A DNA stretch of 61,752 bases from Kiritimatiellia bacterium. GTDB taxonomy: Bacteria; Verrucomicrobiota; Kiritimatiellia; CAIVKH01. Where the stretch lies: the NCBI GenBank assembly GCA_025054615.1, contig JANWZO010000015.1, positions 1 through 61,752 on the forward strand. Reading direction: 5' to 3'. The translations under genes were made by a program, and so were the position numbers. Positions 1 to 8,619 of this stretch are shown here, piece after piece; position 1 is the first letter of the stretch, and every line of letters begins with the position of its first letter. The notes below the pieces were generated by a model. It made no database searches, had not been told where the DNA came from, and was given only the letters and a program-made list of their open reading frames with translations.

Positions 1-692
1 AGGACCGTTTCGGGGTCTTTAATCCTATTGAGTGAACCGATGCAAAGGGCGATCGGCTCGCGATACGTCGGTCGGTTCTCCAGAAAAGCCGTGTCCATGG
101 CATGTGGGATCAGCGCGATCATACAGCGCGGGTTATGTCCGCGAGCCCAGTCTCGCGCGAACGTGGTTTCGGCCACCAGCGCGTCAGCGTCGAACAGAGC
201 GCGGCGCTCATCCCGCAGATAGGCCCGCAGACGGAAGGGCAAAATATCGCGAAATTCTGAAGTTTTTTCGATAATACCCTGAATGAACACGACGGATGGA
301 TAGGCCTGTCGAATGGCAAGGCGCGCGCAACCGCCTTCCACGCCAAACCCGATCACGAGGTCCGGAGGGTCGGCGCGGAGTTCACGTGCAATTCGAATCG
401 CGCCGGGAATGTAACCATGCAACGGATCTGTCCGGATAGGTTCGCGTTTCGGAACAAAGACGTATGTGACCTCGTCTGCCCGGACTTCGTGGCGACGCGT
501 CACGGCGCGGCTGTCCACCAGCACGCGGACGTTCACCTGACCGCTCCGGGCCAGTGCGGTTGCAAGCGCGCGCACCCAGGGCGCCGGATGTTCCGTGTGA
601 TAACGGGGCCGGAGCTCGGCCAGCGGCAGCAGGGCGGAGGCCGGATAAGGCGCGATCATCGCGACTTTTAGAGGTGGGCAGTGGCTGTCCAT
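1..692 (-). CDS. Glycosyltransferase, GT4-like, N-terminal part (runs off window start)
   Basis: The frame is open from an ATG at 692 down to the window edge (about 230 codons, no stop), so only the N-terminal portion is visible. It begins with a Rossmann-type strand (KVAMIAPYP) and continues with VIGFGVEGG, VFIQGI and a segment reading ALCIGSLNRIKDPETVL at the edge. That last segment resembles the linker into the second GT-B domain, where GT4 enzymes have 'vGrl...KdpetLl'. The likely role is transfer of a sugar from a nucleotide donor to a lipid-linked or polysaccharide acceptor on the cytoplasmic face. It lies 10 bp downstream of the Wzy-like gene and is probably the distal gene of the minus-strand polysaccharide operon. 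Donor and acceptor cannot be told. Confidence 0.8.
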   Translation of the reverse strand, partial: MDSHCPPLKVAMIAPYPASALLPLAELRPRYHTEHPAPWVRALATALARSGQVNVRVLVDSRAVTRRHEVRADEVTYVFVPKREPIRTDPLHGYIPGAIRIARELRADPPDLVIGFGVEGGCARLAIRQAYPSVVFIQGIIEKTSEFRDILPFRLRAYLRDERRALFDADALVAETTFARDWARGHNPRCMIALIPHAMDTAFLENRPTYREPIALCIGSLNRIKDPETV

Positions 693-702
693 GTGGTGCC
701 GT

Positions 703-2202
703 TCAACTGATAATTACCCGGCGAAAATTGCCGGTTTCCACAGATTGAGGAGGACCAGAGGATGGCGAGCGGTTTGAATTCAATATGGCATGCATCATCA
801 TCAGATTGACAAACATCGCCGGAAACGATTCGCGGACATCGCCAAAAATGAGGTAATAAGAGAGGACGCCGAATATATGATTCGCCAGCAGAAATAGGTA
901 GGCTCTTCGCGCAACTCCGCCGCCAATAAGAAGCCGACGGCTGCGGAACATTTCAACACACGTCAAAACCATAAAGAGAGAGCCGAATAGGAACCCGAAC
1001 AATCCGGTGTCCAACAACAGGGAGAGGGGTCCGCTGTGATAATTGTGTCCCACAAACGATGACAATACCCAATCGGACCGCACGCTCGGGGAAAACAACT
1101 CGTTGGGATTGATGGTGAATCCCTTGCCAATCAGCAGATATTGAGGCACCTCATTCCACGCCAATTCCCATACCAGCAGGCGGGTCGTTGTCGAAAGGTT
1201 CGCTTCCAATTTGATCACGAACGGAATGTTGATGTTAGGCAACCAGGAGATGGCCCGCTGAATTGAACTCGGCAAATTTGGGGCGGCCACATACAGACCG
1301 GCAATCGATATTATCAGAATCGCAATGCCGAACCAAAATCGCCCCCATCGGATACGGTCACCTTCAATCATCCCGACAGTGAAGAGCATCGCCACGACAT
1401 ATAACAACCTCGCTCGAAATCCGGAAAGCCCCGCCATGATCGCCGAGGCGGCGATGAGGAGGCCAAAAAGCAATTTGGATGCCGGCGTGGAACGATCAAC
1501 CAAGATAAAGGTGATCATCAGGAGGGAGGCAGAAACGCCACCGAGCGCATGGAAGCGGGCGGCTCCCCCGGTGTCTAGAGCCTCCAGCGATTGAATGAGT
1601 CCGCCGATATACGGCTCGATAAACAAATACTGATGGTAAATCTGGCCCCCGCTCAGAAGGAACACCACCTGAGCCACGGCGGGCAACAGGCTGAACGCCA
1701 ACATCATGTAAAGCGCACGACGAAGAAGGTGTTCCGAAAGCGAAATTGATTTTGCCGCCAGAAGCAGTCCACCCGTAATGAAAAGCTTCAGGTAGCTCAT
1801 CCCCCCCCACGATTCCGCGCCAAATGCGCGAAATCCAAATCCGCGGACATAGGCCGTCATTGCAAGCACGCCTAAAAACATGAGCAAAAACAGGTCCGAC
1901 CACGTCCGCTTGCGGGCGAGCTCTTTACGAATGGAGCCACGGGCAATCAGCGTCGCCAGCAGGCCTGCCATCAGAATGTGGGCGACATGCAGCCCTGTCG
2001 GCAAGCCCGGGATAATAAGCTGGCTATGGACGATTCCGATCACCAGGGCCAGCCAAAGATCCGGACGGCCGACTAAAAAAACAACGAGCGGTGCGAGAAC
2101 AAGTGCCAGATGAACTAGATAGCCGCGCGTTGAGAAGCCGTACGCCGCGATTGCCACCACAATCGCAACAGCCACGATGGAAAGGATTGCCTGGGGAAGC
2201 AT
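703..2202 (-). CDS. O-antigen ligase/Wzy-like polytopic membrane protein (copy 1)
   Basis: A 499-residue, very hydrophobic protein with about ten or more predicted membrane segments and one long polar loop around residues 300-400. The loop contains R-LLVWELAW-VP-YLLIGKGF followed by GHNYHSGPLSLLLDTGLFG. This is the arrangement seen in the Wzy_C/O-antigen ligase family (PF04932): a conserved Arg/Trp stretch, then an HN motif before the last helices. Such proteins polymerise undecaprenyl-linked repeat units or ligate polysaccharide to lipid A at the periplasmic face. The neighbouring gene at 2262-3755 is a clear paralogue with about half of residues identical by eye. Whether this copy is the polymerase or the ligase cannot be decided from sequence. 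Its start ATG at 2202 lies 59 bp after the stop of the paralogue. Confidence 0.82.
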   Translation of the reverse strand: MLPQAILSIVAVAIVVAIAAYGFSTRGYLVHLALVLAPLVVFLVGRPDLWLALVIGIVHSQLIIPGLPTGLHVAHILMAGLLATLIARGSIRKELARKRTWSDLFLLMFLGVLAMTAYVRGFGFRAFGAESWGGMSYLKLFITGGLLLAAKSISLSEHLLRRALYMMLAFSLLPAVAQVVFLLSGGQIYHQYLFIEPYIGGLIQSLEALDTGGAARFHALGGVSASLLMITFILVDRSTPASKLLFGLLIAASAIMAGLSGFRARLLYVVAMLFTVGMIEGDRIRWGRFWFGIAILIISIAGLYVAAPNLPSSIQRAISWLPNINIPFVIKLEANLSTTTRLLVWELAWNEVPQYLLIGKGFTINPNELFSPSVRSDWVLSSFVGHNYHSGPLSLLLDTGLFGFLFGSLFMVLTCVEMFRSRRLLIGGGVARRAYLFLLANHIFGVLSYYLIFGDVRESFPAMFVNLMMMHAILNSNRSPSSGPPQSVETGNFRRVIIS

Positions 2203-2261
2203 GCGCGCCGACCCTGGTTGACCTACCGAAACACTGCGATCATTAGGCTCATCATTCGGCT

Positions 2262-3755
2262 TCAGAATGTGGCGAAAATTTTCCTCCGGCGCGATCGCTG
2301 TGCTGCCACTTTTTCGACCTCGACCGAGTTCAATATCGATTGCATTAGCGACAAGTTTATAAGGATCGGGGGAAGGGACTCACGCACGTCACCAAATACG
2401 ATGTAAAAACTAATAACGCTGTAGATGTGGTTGGCCAGTAAAAAAACGTATGCCCGCCTGATCAGCGGGAATTCTTTCACATCCGGCAAAAACCGTGCGA
2501 AGTAAATACAGGAAGAAACCAGAAAAAGCGTGCCAAACACAAATCCCGGAATACCGGTGCACACCAGCAGGGATAGAGGGCCATTGTGAAAATTGTGGCT
2601 GAGATAAGAGAAGAGCACCCAGTCTGCAATAACGCTCGGCGACTGAAGCTCAATCGGATTTATCGCAAATCCTTTGCCGATCCATAAGTATCGGGGCACG
2701 TCATTCCAGGCCATCTCCCATACGATCTGACGATTCATCGTCGACATGGTGGCTTCCAGTCGTATGTGCCAAGGAATTTCAATTCCCGGCAGCCATGAAA
2801 ACGCCCGCTGGACCGAACCTGGCAGGATCGGTGAGAGCAGGTAAATCGATGGGGTGAGGAGCGCTAGGAATACAACCACCGGCCAGAGACGTCGGAATCG
2901 GATCTCACCGTCCCTCAACAACTCCAACACCGCCAGCATGAACAACATGTACAGAATTCGTCCGCGAAAGCCCGACAAAGCGGAAAAGGTCACGCAGATC
3001 AGCGCTACACCCAGGTATAATGCACGACTTATGATTGATCGCCTTTCAATAAGAATCGCACCGATCATGAACATCGTGAACGAAACCTGCCCCAACATGT
3101 GCAAACGAACGGGACCACCGGTTTCCAGCGCCTGAAGCGACGACACCAATCCGCCGACATAAGCCTCGAGAAACAAATATTGCTGATAAATTTTGCCTCC
3201 GCTGAGTAGAAAGACAATCTGGCCGATCGCGGGCAGCAGGCTCATCGCCAGCATGAAGTAGATTGCGCGAACCAACTGTCTTTCGGAAAGTTCCAAGGCC
3301 TTTGTCAGCAGGAAAAAACTTCCGACGATCCACAGTCGGATATAACTCATCCCTCCCCACGTCTCAGCTCCTAGCGCTCTTAGACCCAACCCCCTCACAG
3401 CCGCCGTCACGATCAAAACGCCCATAAACGCGATGAGAAAAAAATCGGTCGCGCCCCTGCGCCGTCCCAAACCGATTTTTTCGATCGCAAGCCGACCGGC
3501 CTGCAGGCCGACCATGCCGGCCATCAGCGCATGAACCACCTGCAAACCCTGCGGCAACCCGGGAAAAATCAACCCGCTTTGGGAAAATGCGTAGATCCAT
3601 ATCATCCAGACTGCCGGGTGGTTGATCAGATAGATGAGAACCGGCACCGCGATCAACGCAAGGTGGATGGCATATGCTCCGCTCGCAAACCCATAGGCCG
3701 CGATCAGCACCACGACGAGAACCGCCAGGGTCGATACAACAAATTGCGGAATCAT
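2262..3755 (-). CDS. O-antigen ligase/Wzy-like polytopic membrane protein (copy 2)
   Basis: A 497-residue integral membrane protein collinear with the product of 703-2202. Shared blocks include RA-GAE-WGGMSY, VFLLSGG-IY-QYLF-E-Y-GGL, LSGFR-R-LY, WE-AWN-VP-YL-IGKGF-INP-EL and the HN-H-GPLSLL motif. Both have the Wzy_C family layout and nearly the same length, which points to tandem duplication followed by divergence. The start ATG (3755) overlaps the TGA of the upstream glycosyltransferase by 4 bp (ATGA), so translation is probably coupled. The likely role is polymerisation or ligation of the surface polysaccharide made by this cluster. One copy may act as Wzy and the other as WaaL-type ligase, but this is inference. 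Confidence 0.82.
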   Translation of the reverse strand: MIPQFVVSTLAVLVVVLIAAYGFASGAYAIHLALIAVPVLIYLINHPAVWMIWIYAFSQSGLIFPGLPQGLQVVHALMAGMVGLQAGRLAIEKIGLGRRRGATDFFLIAFMGVLIVTAAVRGLGLRALGAETWGGMSYIRLWIVGSFFLLTKALELSERQLVRAIYFMLAMSLLPAIGQIVFLLSGGKIYQQYLFLEAYVGGLVSSLQALETGGPVRLHMLGQVSFTMFMIGAILIERRSIISRALYLGVALICVTFSALSGFRGRILYMLFMLAVLELLRDGEIRFRRLWPVVVFLALLTPSIYLLSPILPGSVQRAFSWLPGIEIPWHIRLEATMSTMNRQIVWEMAWNDVPRYLWIGKGFAINPIELQSPSVIADWVLFSYLSHNFHNGPLSLLVCTGIPGFVFGTLFLVSSCIYFARFLPDVKEFPLIRRAYVFLLANHIYSVISFYIVFGDVRESLPPILINLSLMQSILNSVEVEKVAAQRSRRRKIFATF

Positions 3756-4804
3756 GCTTTCGCTTTGTCTAGAGATCGATACAGAGTCCGATGACGGTCG
3801 GCGAGGCGCGGCCAGTCACACCGTTCAACTGCGCGAGCCCGCGCGGCGCGTCCGAGTTGGATACGACGCACTTCATCCCCCACCAACGCGCGAATCGCGG
3901 AAACCGCCGACTCTGCAGATCCGAGACGAATATACACCGCGGCATCGCCCGCGTACTCCCGTGTGGCCGTAAGGTCGGTAAGTACCATCGGACAACCAGT
4001 GGCGAGAGCTTCGAGAAGGGCGTCATTGCCCATATCATTGTGAAGCGGGAGGAAGAAGAGTGTCGCACGCCGATAGAGAGCAAGCAGCGCCTCATCGGAG
4101 ATTCCGTGCAAAAATCGCACGTTCGCGCGCGACGAACCAAGCAGGCGGGCGGCCTCAGCGAGTGTGTCGCGGTTCGCGACGACGACGAATTCCGCCTCCA
4201 ACCCTTCGTCCGCGAGACGCCGGACGCTTTCCGCCCAGACCGCGTAGTCGCGCAGCCAGTCGCCGACCGTGAGTATCAAAGGGCGGCCCGGTGTCGTCGG
4301 TTCCGCGGGCGGTGTGAAGAAGGAACAGTCCACCCCGAGCGGAATGTACGTGGGGCGGGGAATTTTCGATGCGGACGCGAACGTCTCGACATCGCCGGTG
4401 GTTTGCACAATCACCGCGTGACAGGCTTCGAGCGCAGTCCTATACATCGCGCGCCGAGGGTTGCCGTCTTCTTCGAGAATGCGCTCCAGTGGTTGATTGC
4501 AGGTGGCAACAAGCCGGTGATCGCGCTTCCAGCGATGGTCGCGAAACATTGTCTTTTCGGAGAGATAGTGATGAATTACGCACGGCCTGTCGCTGCGGTA
4601 GTAGGGTAGTAGACGATACTCAGCGTAATACAACCAGCGCCAGTTGAGACTCCAATCAAGCCAGTGTGGCGTCCAGCGCGGCCGAGGAGGACTGACATCG
4701 ATGACGATTGGGTCCGACAGCTCCCGCGCCAGCCCAAGAACCGCCGTGTGCAGCCCATGATGTCGGAACGAAAATCCGAAGAAAACAGCGCAAGGATCAT
4801 TCAC
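3752..4804 (-). CDS. GT4-like glycosyltransferase (FFGFxFRHxGLH type, copy 1)
   Basis: About 350 residues in a GT-B-like layout. The second domain shows ILTVGDWLRDY (start of the C-terminal Rossmann domain), FLHGISDEALLALY and the donor-binding block FFLPLHNDMGNDALLEALATGCP followed by T-REYAG, typical of GT4 E-x7-E regions. It is collinear with the protein at 14194-15285: both open with PAVFFGF/CAVFFGF and share RHHGLH, DVSPP and WRWLYY. That comparison argues for the GTG at 4804 as start rather than the longer upstream extension (to 4822), since the homologue begins two residues before the same point. The start overlaps the preceding gene by 8 bp. It is likely a sugar transferase of the exopolysaccharide locus; specificity unknown. 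Confidence 0.8.
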   Translation of the reverse strand: MNDPCAVFFGFSFRHHGLHTAVLGLARELSDPIVIDVSPPRPRWTPHWLDWSLNWRWLYYAEYRLLPYYRSDRPCVIHHYLSEKTMFRDHRWKRDHRLVATCNQPLERILEEDGNPRRAMYRTALEACHAVIVQTTGDVETFASASKIPRPTYIPLGVDCSFFTPPAEPTTPGRPLILTVGDWLRDYAVWAESVRRLADEGLEAEFVVVANRDTLAEAARLLGSSRANVRFLHGISDEALLALYRRATLFFLPLHNDMGNDALLEALATGCPMVLTDLTATREYAGDAAVYIRLGSAESAVSAIRALVGDEVRRIQLGRAARARAVERCDWPRLADRHRTLYRSLDKAKA

Positions 4805-5426
4805 GGCGGAGTGTCTCCACATCCGCAGCTTTGAAATCAGCGAGGAAAAATGAGCGGCGCACAGGCCGGATCATGTAGCGATATGCGGTTCGCAACGCGG
4901 ATTCGGAATCGGGAAACGTCAACCATCGCATGCCGGGCGGGGTCCATCCCGCGGCTGCACAAGCGCGCCACAGCCGATTGAAGGCCTCGCCTAGAAAGGG
5001 CCAAAGGAGTTTACGCGCGCTCCGACGTACACGCGCCGCAAGCGGCATGCGCTCTGCAGAATCTTCTTCGCGTGCACCTGGAATCATAGCCAAGAAATGC
5101 GCGCGGGCGGTGGAATCCTCGAAATGGAGCAGTTGTTGGCGCAGCTGTGCGTGGTAACGCGCGAGATCGAGCGGCGGGAAAACGCATTCCGAGCCATGCC
5201 GAAGGCGGTATTCTTGGATCTGGGTATTGACAGCAGGGCCGGCGATCTTCGGAATCAGAGATCTTCCTTTCAGGATGAGGCACCGTGACAAATGACTTTG
5301 GGAATCCGACCGCTCCGCGCTCGAGTATATGAGATCGGATGCACAACTATTGTTCAGCACCATCCCGAGTTTTACACTAAGTGCTTCAGTGTGTGAGACA
5401 TAATTTTTCACCCCATCGGCTCTCAT
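4797..5426 (-). CDS. Hypothetical protein in polysaccharide locus
   Basis: I do not recognise this 209-residue product. The ATG at 5426 is preceded by a good ribosome-binding site (GAGAGGAG about 8 nt upstream), which favours it over a further GTG at 5501. The protein is mostly soluble-looking and Arg-rich in its C-terminal half (VRRSARKLLWPFLGEAFNRLW, FPDSESALRTAYRYMIRPVRRSFF). It has no obvious nucleotide-binding or GT motif and no signal peptide. The end overlaps the start of the GT4 gene, as real operon members do. It lies on the edge of the AT-richer patch. It could be a small transferase or a remnant of a larger one; the coding call rests on the RBS, the overlap and the open frame. Confidence 0.5.
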   Translation of the reverse strand: MRADGVKNYVSHTEALSVKLGMVLNNSCASDLIYSSAERSDSQSHLSRCLILKGRSLIPKIAGPAVNTQIQEYRLRHGSECVFPPLDLARYHAQLRQQLLHFEDSTARAHFLAMIPGAREEDSAERMPLAARVRRSARKLLWPFLGEAFNRLWRACAAAGWTPPGMRWLTFPDSESALRTAYRYMIRPVRRSFFLADFKAADVETLRRE

Positions 5427-5814
5427 ATCGTTGCTCCTCTCACCGCTGTGTAAATCGCTTGCTCTATCAACGAACTCAAATACGTGCACGCAGGTAAGCA
5501 CCCGGCCTCATTACACCGAATTCGGAAGTTCGCATTCTATAGCCTAATTAGATGCCTGCTCTATTCTTGGAGTCTTCGCGACAAGAAACTGCAGCGGCAC
5601 TTATTTGCAACATCTCTCATAGCGGTACGGATTCTAGACATCGCCCCCAATCTGTATCTATGAGATACTCATCGCCATAAGCGATCCACATCTCATTTCC
5701 TGGTCCATCTTCTCTCATATGGCCCTATTGAATCCCGCCTACTTGATCGAGTTGGATGTCCTTTTGCGGAACATTGGACCGCATTCCTTACCCCATGCAT
5801 AGGAATTCGCATGT
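5427..5814. other. AT-richer intergenic stretch
   Basis: A stretch of 388 bp with no convincing open frame. Its GC content (around 45% by eye) is well below that of the flanking genes, and it contains many short T/A-rich runs. It probably includes the promoter of the gene starting at 5426. No tRNA, terminator or repeat was recognised. Confidence 0.5.
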
Positions 5815-6699
5815 TTATGTATCTTTCGCTATCCCTGCGAGCGACTCTCGAAATATCCGATGCCGAATATGAAGCGCATGATACGCGGATAATACATTAA
5901 GCAGCGCAGCTGCTCGCGTTGGGCTATGTTTCCAAAATACATTCAGATGAGCGAGGATCATTTCACGATACATTTTCTTCAGCTTTTTTTTATCCGGTAA
6001 TCGCCCAAAGCACCGGATCAAATATCTTCGAGTGTACTCCTGATGCGTGGCGCACGCGCTATCCGTCATGCGCGCCAGGCGAAGTGGCTCGTCCACGAAT
6101 ATAAACTCCCCGCGAAATGCAAGCTCCAAAAGCAGAACCACATCTGCCCCAATAACTGGGAGCATGAGTCCGGTGTCGGCGAGGACGCTTCTTCGAATGA
6201 GGCCATAAATTGGATTCGCATATCCCAATCCATACATTAGAACGATTGCTCGAGACTGAGCATCGCTTGTCCCGCGCGTATCAATTTGGTTTTCAAGCAC
6301 GCGCCCAGTCACATTGTCCGTTTCATCGATCCAAAGCGCAGCGGTATGGCATAGGCAGGCTTCCTTCCGATTTTCCAGTTCCCCCACACACCGAGCTATA
6401 CAGTCAGGGTGCATTAAATCGTGGCCTGATGCCCAACAGAAATAATCACCGCGAGACGCTTTAAATACGAAATTGAAGTTTGCAAGCGATCCGATGTTGT
6501 GATTGTGCGCGTAGACCTCGATGCGGGAGTCTTGTGCGGCATAATCACGCGCAATCTGAAGAGAGTTATCGGTGGACGCATTGTCCGCAATAATAATTTG
6601 GAGATTAGAATAGGTTTGAGCGCAGATCGATTCCAGCGTGCGTTTAAGATACCGTTCTTCGTTTCGAAGAGGGATGGCTATGCTAACTAGTTTATTCAT
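5815..6699 (-). CDS. Glycosyltransferase family 2
   Basis: About 294 residues with a GT-A fold signature. The N-terminus reads VSIAIPLRNEERYLKRTLES, followed by IIIADNASTDNSLQIA for nucleotide-sugar binding. A GDYFCWASGHDL segment occupies the position of the DXD metal-binding motif (here SGHD-type). The start is the ATG at 6699; a TTG lies two codons further upstream. The enzyme likely adds a sugar to the lipid-linked repeat unit. Base composition and codon use are AT-richer than the neighbouring polysaccharide genes. With a truncated GT2 remnant just upstream and AT-rich spacers on both sides, this suggests late acquisition. Confidence 0.88.
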   Translation of the reverse strand: MNKLVSIAIPLRNEERYLKRTLESICAQTYSNLQIIIADNASTDNSLQIARDYAAQDSRIEVYAHNHNIGSLANFNFVFKASRGDYFCWASGHDLMHPDCIARCVGELENRKEACLCHTAALWIDETDNVTGRVLENQIDTRGTSDAQSRAIVLMYGLGYANPIYGLIRRSVLADTGLMLPVIGADVVLLLELAFRGEFIFVDEPLRLARMTDSACATHQEYTRRYLIRCFGRLPDKKKLKKMYREMILAHLNVFWKHSPTRAAALLNVLSAYHALHIRHRIFRESLAGIAKDT

Positions 6700-6857
6700 G
6701 GTCAAATAATAGGCGGTATGTCTTCCTCGAGGATACCTTTAATCCATCTGATTTCGGTTGTGGGGTGTTATTCTTTATTATAATCTTTATGAGAATAAGA
6801 AACATACACAAACAACTTGAGATCAAATAATTCAGCCAGGATCAGAGTGATTGTTGT

Positions 6858-7097
6858 TCATAGCGGAGGCTCATTTCGATGTGTGGACCTCAAGCACGGC
6901 TCGGCACATTGAATGTAAGTCGCCTTGAATGTGGCGCAGAGAACGCACAGCGCGTCACGCGCGGAGGATTCGATCGAAGGGTAGGAGACCACCACACGGA
7001 CACTGTCGGGTCGCCCCTCGGCGCAGGAGGCGAGCGCCGCGCGCATCTGCTCGGGTCGATTTCGCGTGGGAATTACGATGGCGTAATCGTTACTCAT
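6858..7097 (-). pseudogene. Truncated GT2 glycosyltransferase (N-terminal remnant)
   Basis: An open frame of 79 codons starts at an ATG (7097) that overlaps the flippase gene end by 8 bp. It encodes the opening of a GT2 enzyme: DYAIVIPTRNRPEQMRAALA and then VRVVVSYPS. A region ending STHRNE corresponds to the 'aRNxG' helix before the DXD motif in intact GT2 proteins. It then stops; the DXD, acceptor and C-terminal regions are missing, and the following 150 bp (6706-6857) is AT-rich with no continuation. It is most likely a gene truncated by insertion or deletion at the boundary of the AT-rich patch. A functional 79-residue product is unlikely. Confidence 0.7.
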
Positions 7098-8619
7098 GCC
7101 GTCGCTTAACGAAGGATAATACGCGCTGCTTGGTTGCCGACCATCCCAGCGCGCCAATCATCAGGACAATAAATGCAGCCATTGCGAACGGCGCTCCAAT
7201 CACAAGTCTCGAAAGAGGCGAATCGACGTTCAGCACGTGCGCCGCCGCGCGCGCGGCGAGCATGAGGCACGCTCCTGTAATCGAGCTCCATCCGAGCAAA
7301 TGAAGATAACGTATCCACGCGAATCGATCAAGATGATGCCGAAAACTTGCAGTCGCGAGCAGGATGAGAGTCAGCCCGCAGTAAGCCAACCAGCTCGCGG
7401 CCGCACCAGCCAAGCCCCACGATGCTGTCAGGCCTGCCAAGGCGAATGGATACCACACCAGCGAAAAGGCGTTAATCCATGCGGGCCAATGGACAAACCC
7501 CTTCGCCACCATCAGGATGTAAAACACCGAGGCGTACGCTTGCGCGACGCAGCCGATGAGATAGATCGACATGACCGCGGCGCCCTCTCGGGCAATCTGA
7601 TCATTTCGCGTCCAAAACCTCAAAACCTCGGGGGAGAAAAAACAAAGATAGAGTCCGAAGCTCATGCACAAGGCGGCAACGATTTTGGCGTTTCTAAGCA
7701 CGTGCCGCGTGATCTCGGCGGGTTCCGCGGACGCCACAACCTTGCAGGTTTCGGGATAAATCGCCGTCAGAAAAGGCGTGTAGACGAGGCTCGCTAATTT
7801 TCCGCCAGCCGAACCTGCATTGTAAACGGCAAGCATCGTGGCGGGCACCCATTTGGCAAGCAGGATGCGATCCATTTGTGTGATCAGCACTCCCGTGCCC
7901 GAGGTCCAGATGAGGCCGGCCGACAAGCCCCACAGGCGCTTCAGCTCCGACCATTCGAAGCGGGGTCCGTTTTCCTCAGCGGGCAGTATCGAATGGGCAG
8001 CGATTCGTTGCGCGACCACCAGCGCAACCGACGCCGCCGCCTCTGCAGCGCACAGAACGGCTATATTCCGGGTCGCGATCGCAGCGGCGGCCCCGGCGGC
8101 AGCATGCACTAAGGAGCCCGCCACGGTCACGAGGTTGCCCAATACCTGCCGCTCCGAGCCTATGAAAATGGACTGATACAAACCATAGAGGAAATAGGCG
8201 GCAATCTTCAGGGCCAGGAAAGTTAGCGCGAGCGCGACTGTTGGAGCGTTGACTTGCTCCAATGTGACCCAATGGCGAGCGATCGCGCCGGAGGCAGACG
8301 CGATGACAGCTGCGCACATCAAGCCAATCGTTCCGTAGAGCACCTCAAATGTTCGAGTCAGGCGACGGCTCGTGGCGGCCTGCTTTGGATCCGCGAGGCG
8401 CCGAGCGAGTTCACGCTGGAGGGCCAGAGAGATCCCCTGAGAAAAAATCGCGAGCACCAATTGCAGCGCGGCGAAAAATCCGATCAATCCGTAGCTCTCC
8501 AAACCCAAGTAATGAATGTAAAGAGGAACCAGTAGAAACGAAAGCAGGGGCCCCGTCAGCTGGCCGATCGCATTCGCGAGGGTATTCGCAAGCAAGATTT
8601 TTCGTCGCTGCACCGTCAT
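7090..8619 (-). CDS. Polysaccharide flippase (Wzx/MATE-like)
   Basis: A 509-residue polytopic protein with about 12-14 membrane segments. The N-terminus (NTLANAIGQLTGPLLSFLLVPLYIHYLG, written here in parts: NTLANAIGQ, LLSFLLVPLYI, HYLGLESYGLIGF) is typical of the polysaccharide biosynthesis/Wzx family (PF01943/PF13440). A second conserved block around TQMDRILLAKWV matches the 'qiD-lll-k-l' segment of these transporters. It is expected to move undecaprenyl-diphosphate-linked repeat units across the inner membrane for the Wzy-like proteins encoded downstream. The start ATG (8619) overlaps the preceding stop by 4 bp. Confidence 0.87.
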   Translation of the reverse strand: MTVQRRKILLANTLANAIGQLTGPLLSFLLVPLYIHYLGLESYGLIGFFAALQLVLAIFSQGISLALQRELARRLADPKQAATSRRLTRTFEVLYGTIGLMCAAVIASASGAIARHWVTLEQVNAPTVALALTFLALKIAAYFLYGLYQSIFIGSERQVLGNLVTVAGSLVHAAAGAAAAIATRNIAVLCAAEAAASVALVVAQRIAAHSILPAEENGPRFEWSELKRLWGLSAGLIWTSGTGVLITQMDRILLAKWVPATMLAVYNAGSAGGKLASLVYTPFLTAIYPETCKVVASAEPAEITRHVLRNAKIVAALCMSFGLYLCFFSPEVLRFWTRNDQIAREGAAVMSIYLIGCVAQAYASVFYILMVAKGFVHWPAWINAFSLVWYPFALAGLTASWGLAGAAASWLAYCGLTLILLATASFRHHLDRFAWIRYLHLLGWSSITGACLMLAARAAAHVLNVDSPLSRLVIGAPFAMAAFIVLMIGALGWSATKQRVLSFVKRRHE

